Shown piece after piece: positions 1 through 8,300 of a stretch of DNA of 32,888 bases. The notes beneath the pieces were generated by a model. That model made no database searches. It was not told where the DNA came from and saw only the letters and a program-made list of their open reading frames with translations. The DNA comes from Sphingobium quisquiliarum P25 (GTDB lineage Bacteria > Pseudomonadota > Alphaproteobacteria > Sphingomonadales > Sphingomonadaceae): the NCBI RefSeq assembly GCF_000445065.1, contig NZ_ATHO01000137.1, forward strand, positions 1 to 32,888, written 5' to 3'. The position numbers and the translations under genes are program-made. Numbering within the stretch: position 1 is the stretch's first letter; the number at the start of each line of letters is the position of its first letter.

Positions 1-209
1 GTCGGCATCAACCAGAGACGGTCGAGCGCGACGCCGGCAGGAAGGCGCGAGGCGATCTGCTTTTCGAACTGCGGCCAGTCCCCGCCCGAGATCACCGCCA
101 CATCCGTGATGGCGAGCAATCGGGCGAGGATTGCGGCCATATCCTCCGATAACGGCCGCTTGCTCTCGGCAAGCGTGCCGTCGAGGTCGAAGGCGATCAG
201 CCACTTCAT
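1..209 (-). CDS. HAD-superfamily sugar-phosphatase-like hydrolase (N-terminal part, cut by window edge)
   Basis: The gene reads leftwards from ATG at 209 and runs off the window, leaving about 69 residues. The start MKWLIAFDLDGTLAES carries the DxDGT nucleophile motif I of HAD phosphatases, and a later AVISGGDW segment fits motif II (S/T after a hydrophobic strand). The family hydrolyses phosphate monoesters in the cytosol; the layout resembles HAD-IIB (Cof or phosphomannomutase-like) enzymes, but the cap domain that would decide this lies outside the window. The ATG overlaps the TGA of the upstream P-type ATPase by 4 nt (ATGA), so the two are translationally coupled and this is the last visible gene of the metal operon. 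Its role there is unknown. The DxDGT start is seen; the substrate is not inferable. Confidence 0.85.
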   Translation of the reverse strand, partial: MKWLIAFDLDGTLAESKRPLSEDMAAILARLLAITDVAVISGGDWPQFEKQIASRLPAGVALDRLWLMP

Positions 210-2707
210 GCCGCCTTCCCTGCCGGATCGCGGTAGGCGAGCAGCCTGAGCGCATTGATGACGACGAGCAGCGTCGATCCCTCATGAACCGCCACCGCTG
301 GCCCAATGCCGAGGCCGAGGATGGTAGCAGGCACCAGGAAGGCGACGACACCCAGGCTGACGAAGACGTTCTGCCGGATGATTCCACGGGTATGGCGGCT
401 AAGACCGACTGCGAATGGCAGGTGCGCCAGATCGTCGGCCATCAGCGCCACGTCGGCTGTCTCCAGCGCAACGTCCGACCCCGCCGCGCCCATCGCGATG
501 CCGACCGTGGCGCTTGCCATCGCCGGCGCATCGTTCACGCCGTCGCCCACCATCGCGACCTTGTCTTCGCCGGCGAGCTTCTTGATCGCGGCAACCTTGT
601 CTTCGGGCATGAGGTCGCCCCACGCTTCGTCGATCCCGACTTCGTCGGCGATCGCTTCGGCGACTTTCTGGTGATCGCCGGAGATCATTATCATCCGCGA
701 CACGCCCATCTCGTGCAGCCGACGCAACGCGGTCTTGGCAGCTTCGCGAGGCGTGTCCATCAGGCCGATCGCGCCCAGGTCGCGGTCCCCCTTGCGGACC
801 ACCATTGTCGTGCGGCCGTTCTCGCGCAGCTTCGCGATTGCGTCCTGCGCGCCCTGCCCCAGCGCCGGAATGCCCTCACTTCCGAACATCTCGGCCTTGC
901 CGATCCACACCGTCTCGCCATCCACGCTCGCGGTGACGCCCCGACCGGTCAGGCTCTTGAGGTCGCCGGCAGTCGGCACGGCACGATCGTTCAGACGTTC
1001 GCGGCCGTCCTTGACGATCGCTTGGGCCAGGGGATGGTCGCTCAACGCTTCGACGGCGACAGCCAGCGCCAGCAACTCGCCTTCATCGGCGCCATCGACG
1101 GGCACGACATCAGTGATGCGCGGACGACCTTCGGTCAGCGTGCCCGTCTTGTCGAAAGCGATCGCTTTGAGCGACCCGAGGTTTTCGAGCGGTGCACCGC
1201 CCTTCACGAGCACGCCGCCCCGCGCTGCACGGGCAACGCCCGACAGGACCGCGCTCGGCGTTGCGATCGCGAGCGCGCACGGGCTTGCCGCCACCAGCAC
1301 CGCCATCGCGCGATAGAAGCTGTCGCGGAACGGCTCGTCGACGACCACCCATGCGAACAGCAGGAGCACTGACAGGACCAGGACGGCGGGCACGAAGATC
1401 CGTTCGAACCGGTCGGTGAAGCGCTGCGTCGGCGACTTCTGCGTCTCCGCTTCGCTCACCATCTTCACGACCTTGGCAAGCGCGCTTTCATTGGAACGGC
1501 GTGTCACCTCGATCTCGATCGCGCCGCCGCCGTTGATCGTACCAGCAAAAACCCGGCTTTCCGCGTCGACTGCATCGGGCTTGGCGCGTGCCGCTGCGGC
1601 ATCTGCGACCGGCACCTTGTCGACCGGGATGCTTTCACCCGTGACCGGGGCCTGGTTGATCGCGCTGGTGCCCTTGATGACGAAGCCGTCGGCAGGCAGG
1701 CGCTCGTTCGGGCGGACGATGGCAATGTCCCCGACGACCATCTGCTCGACCGGGATTTCGCTGGTCTGCCCGCCGCGTCGCACGGTCGCGGTTTCGGGCG
1801 CGAGCTTCGCCAGCGCCTCGATCGCCTTCTTGGCGCGGCCCATTGCATAATGCTCAAGCGCATGGCCGAGGCTGAACAGGAACAGCAGCAGCGCACCTTC
1901 GGCCCATGCGCCCAGCGCAGCGGCGCCGGCCGCAGCGACCAACATCAGCGTGTCGATCTCGAACTTCTTCATCCGGAGGTTGTCGATCGCCTCGCGCAGC
2001 GTGAAGAATCCGCCGAAGAAATAGGCTGCGATATAGCAGGCGGTCGGCAGCCATTCGGGCGCGCCAGCGACCAGCCTCTCGATCGCGTAGCCGATCCCCA
2101 GCAGCGCGCCACAGGCGAGCGCGAAGATCAGCTCGGTATTGGGGCCGAGAAATTCGGCGTGGCTATGGTCGTGGCCATCGCCGGGGCCGTGCTTCTCTTC
2201 GCCCGCGCCGTGGCCCCCGGGGCCGTGGTCGTGGCCGGCATGTTCATCGGCAGCGACCCGCTTGCCCACCCTCACCTTCAGCTTGCGAAGCGCAGCGCGC
2301 ACCTCCTCTTCGGTGGTTTCGCGGCGATCATATTCGACCCGGACAGACCCGCTGGTGCTGGCGCTTGCCTGGACCACGCCGGGCAAGGCGCACAGCGCAT
2401 CGCTGACCGTGCGCGCCCGACGTTCGTGGTTGATCCCCGTCACCTGCCAGATCGCATGGCCGTAGCGCTCGGTGATTTCGGCACCTGCGGCGCGCACCAT
2501 TTCGCGCAACCGTGGCAGCGGCAGCTTGGCGGCATCGAAATGGATGCACAGCGCCGCTGGCGTGTTGCCGTCGAGACAGATCACATGCGCCCGCTCGACA
2601 CCTTCGCGCTTTGACAGGGTTGATACGAGACGGTCCAGGCAGGCATCGGCCGCGTCAGGAAGGTCCGGCAACAACACTGGAATGTCGAGTTCGAGCTTGT
2701 CGTTCAT
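206..2707 (-). CDS. P1B-4-type heavy-metal ATPase with His-rich N-terminal linker
   Basis: An 833-residue P-type ATPase that would pump divalent metal (Co, Zn, Cd or Fe) out of the cytosol. Motifs seen: TGES at about 356 (actuator), SPC at about 475 in the sixth transmembrane helix, DKTGT with the phosphorylated Asp at about 519, SDHP at about 557, GDGVND at about 721, and HEGST at about 808 in the last helix. SPC plus HEG(G/S)T is the signature of the P1B-4 class (CoaT/CtpD/CzcP), not the CPC class of ZntA/CadA. Residues 1-150 look like two degenerate ferredoxin/HMA-like folds without CxxC, followed by a His/Asp/Gly-rich linker (about 156-184), which is unusual because P1B-4 pumps generally lack an N-terminal metal domain. 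The start at 2707 is chosen for its strong AAAGGAGGT ribosome site; an open frame continues upstream but lies over the CDF gene. It overlaps CDF (ATGA) and HAD (ATGA). Confidence 0.93.
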   Translation of the reverse strand: MNDKLELDIPVLLPDLPDAADACLDRLVSTLSKREGVERAHVICLDGNTPAALCIHFDAAKLPLPRLREMVRAAGAEITERYGHAIWQVTGINHERRARTVSDALCALPGVVQASASTSGSVRVEYDRRETTEEEVRAALRKLKVRVGKRVAADEHAGHDHGPGGHGAGEEKHGPGDGHDHSHAEFLGPNTELIFALACGALLGIGYAIERLVAGAPEWLPTACYIAAYFFGGFFTLREAIDNLRMKKFEIDTLMLVAAAGAAALGAWAEGALLLFLFSLGHALEHYAMGRAKKAIEALAKLAPETATVRRGGQTSEIPVEQMVVGDIAIVRPNERLPADGFVIKGTSAINQAPVTGESIPVDKVPVADAAAARAKPDAVDAESRVFAGTINGGGAIEIEVTRRSNESALAKVVKMVSEAETQKSPTQRFTDRFERIFVPAVLVLSVLLLFAWVVVDEPFRDSFYRAMAVLVAASPCALAIATPSAVLSGVARAARGGVLVKGGAPLENLGSLKAIAFDKTGTLTEGRPRITDVVPVDGADEGELLALAVAVEALSDHPLAQAIVKDGRERLNDRAVPTAGDLKSLTGRGVTASVDGETVWIGKAEMFGSEGIPALGQGAQDAIAKLRENGRTTMVVRKGDRDLGAIGLMDTPREAAKTALRRLHEMGVSRMIMISGDHQKVAEAIADEVGIDEAWGDLMPEDKVAAIKKLAGEDKVAMVGDGVNDAPAMASATVGIAMGAAGSDVALETADVALMADDLAHLPFAVGLSRHTRGIIRQNVFVSLGVVAFLVPATILGLGIGPAVAVHEGSTLLVVINALRLLAYRDPAGKAA

Positions 2708-3312
2708 GACGACCTCCTTTCGCTTTTCTTGGTTTCGGCGCGCGCGTCGCGCAGGATTTCGACACCGCCCTTGATGGCGATGATGGCGGTGGCGAAGCCG
2801 ACCAGCAGGTCCGGCCAATTGGTACCCAACCACAGCACCAGCACGCCGGCGATCAGGATGCCGCCGTTGGAAATGAAGTCGTTGAAGCTGAAGGTGGTTG
2901 CGGCCCGGAGATTGACGTCCGGATCCTTGAGGCGCTGGAGCAGCCGCAGGCAGAGGTAATTCACGACGCCGGCGATCGCGGACATGACCATCATGGTAGG
3001 TCCGATGGGCTCGCTGCCCTGCACGTAGCGCCGTCCGACATCGATCAAGATGCCGCCCGCGAAGATCAGCAGCATGACGCCCGAAGCGACCGCGGCGCGT
3101 GTCTTCCATGTCTGGCCCCGGGTGAGCGCCACAAGGCTCAGCGCATACACAGCCGTATCGGACAGGTTGTCGACGCCGTTGGCGATCAGCGCGCTCGAGT
3201 CCGCGAAGAAGCCGGAAACGAAGAAGCCCGCAGCGATCGCCGCGTTCAGCAGCAGGACGATCCACAGTGTGCGGCGCTCCTGCCCGCCATTGTTGTCGTT
3301 GCCCGGGATCAT
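2704..3312 (-). CDS. Short cation diffusion facilitator (CDF) without C-terminal domain
   Basis: A 202-residue inner-membrane CDF protein, expected to exchange cytosolic divalent metal for protons. Hydrophobic helices cover most of the length. VDNLSD in the second helix keeps the DxxxD metal pair, and FNDFISNGG in the fifth keeps the Asp and following Asn, while the position of the usual His (four before the Asp) is Phe. The protein stops just after the sixth helix in a Lys/Arg-rich tail (KKSERRSS), so it lacks the cytoplasmic dimerisation domain that makes typical CDFs about 290-300 residues. Start and stop overlap both neighbours by 4 nt (ZIP upstream, ATPase downstream), so the three transporters are co-translated. 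Metal specificity cannot be read from the sequence. Confidence 0.9.
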   Translation of the reverse strand: MIPGNDNNGGQERRTLWIVLLLNAAIAAGFFVSGFFADSSALIANGVDNLSDTAVYALSLVALTRGQTWKTRAAVASGVMLLIFAGGILIDVGRRYVQGSEPIGPTMMVMSAIAGVVNYLCLRLLQRLKDPDVNLRAATTFSFNDFISNGGILIAGVLVLWLGTNWPDLLVGFATAIIAIKGGVEILRDARAETKKSERRSS

Positions 3313-3995
3313 CCCATCATCTCCTCAAGTGTCAGCAGGGCCAGGAAGCCGACGAAAAACATCGAGCTGATGAGCGGGGTGTCGGGTTTCTCGTGCGCCT
3401 CGACCAGCAACTCCTCCGTGACGAGGTAGAGCAGCGCCATCAGCCCGAAGCTGAGGAAGCCGGCGATCATCACCGGCGACAGCGCGGCGACCGGCACGGC
3501 AGCGAGCGCGCCGATCGGCAGCAGCAGGGCCAATGCCGAGACGATCACGATGATGCGCAAGCGCGAGCGATAGGTTTCCGCCAGCTCGTCGGTCAGCGTC
3601 AGTCCCAGAAATAACACTTCCAGAGTGAGCGCGATCGTCAGCAGGAGACCTGCCTTCTCGCCCGCCACGAAAGCGAGGCCGAGCACCAGGCCGTCCACCA
3701 GAATGTCGATGCCGATCGCGGCGAGTAGCGCCATCGGCCCCTTGAAGCGGGCCTCAAGAGCCTTGAGCCCCAGCATGGTCGCGACGCCCGCCGCCCCGCC
3801 GATCAACGTCGCGCTGGGCGATGCCTCATGCTTGACCTGCGGCAGGATTTCGGTCGCTGCCGCCGCGAACACGACGCCGGCAGCGAGATGCTGTAGGCCC
3901 GCCACGAGGCCAGGTTTCAACTTGGTGCGGCTCGCGACAATCGCGCCGAGCACGACCGCCAGCACAGGCGCAAGCGTATAGAGCAGTGCCTGCAT
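3309..3995 (-). CDS. ZIP-family metal transporter
   Basis: A 228-residue multi-helix membrane protein. HLAAGVVFAAAATEILP near residue 36 and GIDILVDGLVLG near residue 113 fit the ZIP helices that line the metal path (the second is the HxxxD/EG-like helix, here DILVDG). The C-terminus ends in LALLTLEEMMG, also typical. ZIP proteins normally import Zn2+, Fe2+ or Mn2+, so its place between exporters suggests a role in metal balance; some bacterial ZIP-like proteins may work differently. GGAGG lies about 12 nt upstream of the ATG at 3995, overlapping the end of the upstream lipoprotein gene. The stop overlaps the CDF start (ATGA). Confidence 0.85.
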   Translation of the reverse strand: MQALLYTLAPVLAVVLGAIVASRTKLKPGLVAGLQHLAAGVVFAAAATEILPQVKHEASPSATLIGGAAGVATMLGLKALEARFKGPMALLAAIGIDILVDGLVLGLAFVAGEKAGLLLTIALTLEVLFLGLTLTDELAETYRSRLRIIVIVSALALLLPIGALAAVPVAALSPVMIAGFLSFGLMALLYLVTEELLVEAHEKPDTPLISSMFFVGFLALLTLEEMMG

Positions 3996-3998
3996 TTC

Positions 3999-4463
3999 CT
4001 AGGACTCCTCCGGGGTTCGGTGGCAGACGCGGATCTTCCCGCGTCGCGTGAACGCGATCGATCCGCCCGCCACGACAGCCCGCGAATGGTCGCCGCGAAA
4101 CTCGTCACCGGTTCGCTGCGCGCGCAGGATCTCGGTCCTGCCCTTCGGCAGCCAGGTGACGGCCATTTTCAAGCCTTCATCGATGAAGTCGACATCGGCG
4201 CGTGTGCCGTCGTCGCAGTACATGATGCGCTGCGCGATTAGTTTCGACGTCAGATGCTTTTCATGCGCCGGCTCGGTAGGCTGGGTCGGCGCTGGATTAC
4301 ACGCCCCTATAACCGCCCCGGAGACGAGAACGACGCCGAGGCGCGCGATCGCCAGACCGGCCCGATTCAGGCCGCACAAGGTTGTCACATTTGAAATCGA
4401 CGTGTCAGACATCGGTCTCTTCCGACGAAGCGCCCTGTGGCGTTCGAAGGCAGGGCAGTTCAT
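3999..4463 (-). CDS. Small MliC-like lipoprotein (second of a pair)
   Basis: A 154-residue predicted lipoprotein. A hydrophobic stretch ends in a lipobox-like VIGACNP, so Cys at about residue 55 would be lipidated and the mature part, about 100 residues, would sit in the periplasm or outer membrane. The mature domain begins IMYCDDGTRADVDF and ends KIRVCHRT. A YxCDDG opening, a central beta-rich stretch and a C-terminal Cys match the MliC/lysozyme-inhibitor fold, where the two Cys form a disulfide. The start at 4463 overlaps the previous stop (ATGA); a second ATG at 4412 would give a more usual signal-peptide length and may be the real start. A function in metal resistance is unproven. Confidence 0.7.
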   Translation of the reverse strand: MNCPAFERHRALRRKRPMSDTSISNVTTLCGLNRAGLAIARLGVVLVSGAVIGACNPAPTQPTEPAHEKHLTSKLIAQRIMYCDDGTRADVDFIDEGLKMAVTWLPKGRTEILRAQRTGDEFRGDHSRAVVAGGSIAFTRRGKIRVCHRTPEES

Positions 4464-4837
4464 CGCGTGCCTTCCTGCTCGCAGATCCGGGTACGGCCAT
4501 CGCCTTCCACGATGGTGAGCTGCGACCCCTTGAAGGTCGCGGTGGCTGTTTCGCCGACATATTGCAGGCCCTGCGCTGGCGCGGTCAGCATCATCGGCGG
4601 TCCCCCGTTGGAGCGCCGCAAATCGATCTGCAGGCCGTTGTCCTTGTAATCGACGAACAGCGGTTCCCCGTCGGAACAGCGATATCTATGCCGCCCCATT
4701 TCCCCGGTCGTCACGGCGCTGTCGGACGAATGGATCTGCTGCTCCGTTGGCGGGGCTGGCGGCTTTCTTTCCGAGCACGCCGCGAGCCCGACAACGAGGA
4801 TGACGGCGGGCAGCACCCGCTTACAGTGCATCATCAT
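4460..4837 (-). CDS. Small MliC-like lipoprotein (first of a pair)
   Basis: A 125-residue protein with a clean lipoprotein signal: three Met codons, KR, a hydrophobic core and the lipobox GLAAC near residue 21. After a Pro-rich linker the mature domain opens with HRYRCSDGEPLFVDY and closes with GRTRICEQE, the same CxDG ... C layout as its downstream neighbour and as MliC-family inhibitors of lysozyme. The two genes look like diverged tandem copies. The start overlaps the SRPBCC stop and the stop overlaps the next lipoprotein start, both as ATGA. The ATG codons at 4834 and 4831 are alternative starts. Known MliC proteins bind lysozyme; whether this pair instead binds metal or guards the envelope is open. 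Confidence 0.78.
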   Translation of the reverse strand: MMMHCKRVLPAVILVVGLAACSERKPPAPPTEQQIHSSDSAVTTGEMGRHRYRCSDGEPLFVDYKDNGLQIDLRRSNGGPPMMLTAPAQGLQYVGETATATFKGSQLTIVEGDGRTRICEQEGTR

Positions 4838-5322
4838 CGCGCCTTCCTCCTGTAGCGGAAGGGGACGCGCTGACGATTGATAGCCCGGGCAGGCTGACCT
4901 ACCCGCCAGCGGAGATAGGTTGCGAGGCGATCGTCAGATTCGACCATCAGGGATCGCAGGCGGCGCAACATCATCGCCGCGAACGGCAGGGAGAGCGCCC
5001 CGCGCAGCGTGCAGCTATGCGTTAGCCTGGTGCCGCCATCGTCCCCCGCCAGCTCGTACCGCTCTTCGAGCGTGAACAGATAGGGGATGCCGCAGGACCA
5101 AGCGAAGGCGTGCGGTTTATCGAATCGATCAATCCGTGCTGGCGTCCGAATTGGCCGGGTGATGCCCTGGATCGCAAAGGTGCATTCTGTGTCGCCGAGC
5201 CGGGACGGATCATCGAGAAATACGAGCGGACTCCACGCCCGGCGATGATCCGGATCGGTGAGTGCCGACCAGATGCGCAGTGGCCCGCCGTGAAGCATCG
5301 AGCTGGTTATGGTGCGAGGCAT
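4834..5322 (-). CDS. SRPBCC/START-fold ligand-binding-like protein
   Basis: A 162-residue soluble protein without a signal peptide. The opening (MPRTITSS, then LRIWSALTDPDHRRAWSPL), the central DRFDKPHAFAWS and a final GGTRLTHS...LRGALSL stretch follow the pattern of SRPBCC or polyketide-cyclase-like helix-grip proteins: an N-terminal strand with an IW.ALTD helix, a mid-protein W strand, and a long C-terminal helix after TRLTH. The family binds hydrophobic ligands; the ligand here is unknown. The ATG at 5322 is preferred over an upstream in-frame start at 5376 because GGGAG lies about 9 nt upstream and the longer form would overlap the hairpin. The stop overlaps the next gene (ATGA). Its presence in a metal operon is unexplained. 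Confidence 0.78.
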   Translation of the reverse strand: MPRTITSSMLHGGPLRIWSALTDPDHRRAWSPLVFLDDPSRLGDTECTFAIQGITRPIRTPARIDRFDKPHAFAWSCGIPYLFTLEERYELAGDDGGTRLTHSCTLRGALSLPFAAMMLRRLRSLMVESDDRLATYLRWRVGQPARAINRQRVPFRYRRKAR

Positions 5323-5338
5323 ATCCCCATCTCCCAGA

Positions 5339-5373
5339 GATGGGCGGGGCGATCGCGGATCGCCCCGCCCATC
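5339..5373 (-). terminator. Strong hairpin between czcA and the downstream genes
   Basis: An inverted repeat with a 16-bp perfect stem (arms 5339-5354 and 5358-5373, core TGGGCGGGGCGATC) and a 3-nt GCG loop starts 2 nt beyond the czcA stop codon. No T-run follows on the minus strand, so it is not a classical intrinsic terminator. It may be a leaky terminator, an mRNA-stabilising 3' end for czcCBA, or a processing site that lowers expression of the seven downstream genes. Confidence 0.6.
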
Positions 5374-5375
5374 CA

Positions 5376-8300
5376 TCAGGCCAAGTTGTTCACGAAGGTC
5401 TGACCGTGGTCGTCCCCTTCATGCTCCTCATTGTAGTGCTCGGGTTTCTCGATCACTTTCTGCCCGAACCGGGCATAGAGTGTCGGCAGCACGAACAGCG
5501 TAAGAAGCGTCGCCGAGATCAGACCGCCGATGACGACCGTCGCCAAAGGCTTTTGAACCTCTGCGCCGGCGCCTTCGCCCAGCGCCATCGGCACGAAGCC
5601 GAGGCTGGCGACTAGCGCGGTCATGATGACGGGTCGCAGACGCTGCATCGCGCCAACATGCGCGGCTTCCTCGCGGCTCATCCCTGATCGGATCAGATCT
5701 TGGATCGAGCTGACCATGACGAGGCCGTTGAGGACCGCGATGCCCGAGAGGGCGATGAAGCCCACTGCCGCCGAGATCGAGAAGTCCATGCCCCGCAGGA
5801 ACAGCAACAGGACGCCGCCCACCAGCGCGAAAGGCACGCCGGTGAACACGATCGCGGCGTCGCGGACCGATCCCAACGCCCCGTAGAGGAGCAGCAGGAT
5901 CAAGATGAAGCAAGCCGGAATGACCAGCTTCAGCCGTTCGCTTGCCGATTGGAGGTTCTCGAACTGGCCGCCCCATTCGAGATAGGTGCCGGCAGGCAGC
6001 CGGAGTTGGCTGCCGATCGCCGCCTGCGCATCCGCCACGACGGATCCGACGTCGCGGCCACGCACGTTGGCTTGCACCACCACGCGCCGCTTGCCGTTCT
6101 CGCGGCTGATCTGGTTCGGACCATCGACCACCTTGATCTCGGCGACGCTGGACAGCGGTACATAGCCGCCGCCTGCCACCGGCACCTGCACCTGTTGGAG
6201 CAGGCCGATGTCGGCACGCTGCGCCTCCGACAGGCGGATCACCACGGGGAAGCGACGGTCGCCCTCGAAGATCTGGCCCGATGTTCGCCCGCCGATCGTC
6301 GCAGTCACGGTGTCCTGCACATCCTGAGCCGTAACGCCCAACCGCGCCATCGCGTCGCGGTTGACGCGAATGTCGAGCATGGGAAGACCGGTCGTCTGCT
6401 CCACCTTCACGTCCGCTGCGCCTTGCGTTCTGCGCAGCACCGCCGCGATTTGCTCGGCCGTCCGGTTCATCTGGTTGAAGTCGTCCCCGAACACCTTCAC
6501 CGCGATGTCGCCGCGCACGCCGGCGATCAGCTCGTTGAAGCGCATCTGGATGGGCTGGGTGATCTCGTAGGCATTTCCCGGAATCTTCGCGAGATTACCC
6601 TCGATCCGGCTGACCAGCTCCTCCTTGGGAAGCTCAGGATCCGGCCAATCCTTGCGCGGCTTCAGGATGACGAACATGTCGGTCGCGTTCGGCGGCATCG
6701 GGTCGGCCGCCAGCTCGGCGGTGCCCGTCTTGGAATAGACGAATTGCACCTCCGGCTGCTTCGACATCATCCGCTCGATCGGCACCTGCATCGCCTGGCT
6801 CTGCTGGACCGACGTTGCCGGAATGCGGAGCGACTGGATCAGCAAATCGCCTTCGTCGAGCTGCGGCAGGAACACCGAGCCGAGCGTAGTGAAAGCAAGC
6901 GCCGCCACCACAAGGCTTCCCACACCCGCACCGATCGTCAGCGTCGGGCGCTTCATGGCCCGGTCGAGACCGGGTTCGTAGCGCTTCTTCAGCCACGTGA
7001 TGATGCGGCCGTCCTTCTCCTCGACCTTCTTCGACAGCCAGATCGCAATCATCGCCGGCACGAAGGTGAGAGAGAGGATGAAGGCGAAGGCGAGCGCGAT
7101 GATGACGGTCAGCGCCATCGGTCCGAACGTTTTACCCTCCACGCCGGTCAGCGTGAGCAGCGGTACGTAGACGAGGATGATGATTGCCTGCCCGTACACA
7201 GAGGGACGGATCATCTCACGCGCAGCGGCTGCCACGGTCGCGAGCCGTTCCTTGACGCTGAGCAATCGGCCTTCATGATGCTGTTGCTCGGCAAGCCGGC
7301 GCAGCGCGTTTTCGACAATGATGACGGCGCCGTCGACGATCAGACCGAAGTCCAAAGCCCCAAGGCTCATCAGATTGGCCGAGACCCCAGCGCGCAGCAT
7401 ACCAAAGCCTGTCAGCATCATGGTGATCGGGATGACCAACGCCGCGATCAGGGCCGCACGGAAGTTGCCGAGCAGCAGGAAGAGCACGACGATGACCAGC
7501 ACCGCGCCTTCGGACAGGTTTTTCGCGACCGTCTTGATCGTCGAATTGACCAGCTCGGTGCGGTTCAGCACCGGCTGAATTACGACGTCAGGAGGCAGCG
7601 AAGCGTTGATCGTCTTCAGTTTCTCAGCGACCGCGGTCGACACGATGCGGCTGTTCTCGCCGATCCGCATGATCGCCGTGCCGACGACGACTTCGGTACC
7701 GTTCTCCGATGCCGAACCCATGCGGATCGCCTGACCCGTCTTCACAGTCGCAACTTGTTCGACCGTGATCGGCACGCCGTTACGTGTCGCGATCACGGTC
7801 CTGGCCAACTCGCTGGCATTGCGAACGAGCGCATCCGAGCGAACAGCCAGACCTTCGCCATTGCGATTGACGAAGCCACCGCCGACGCTGGTGTTATTGC
7901 GCTCCAGCGCATTTCCCAGGTCCGTCAGCGTGATGCCGAGCGAGGCCAGCTTCTGCACGTCGGGCACGACGAGGAACTGCTTGGCGTAACCGCCAATCGA
8001 GTCGACACCGGCGAGGCCCGGTGTGGTCTTCAGAAGCGGCGTCACGATCCAGTCCTGCGCGGTGCGCAGGTAGGTCGCCTTGTCCTCTTCGGTCGTCAGT
8101 CGCTCGCCCTCTGGCGTGATGTAGCTGCCATCGGGCTGTTGGCCCGGTTCACCGGGCTTGTGCTTGTCGTCCTCGCGATGATCGAGACGAACGGTGTACA
8201 TGTACACCTCGCCCAGGCCTGTCGCGATCGGACCCATTTCAGGGTTCACGCCGTCGGGCAGATTCTCTTGCACGCCCCGCAGACGCTCGCCCACCTGCTG

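Noticed and set aside
131..1372. 413-codon open frame on the plus strand
   Set aside because: Antisense shadow of the P-type ATPase gene, common in GC-rich DNA; no ribosome site and implausible composition.
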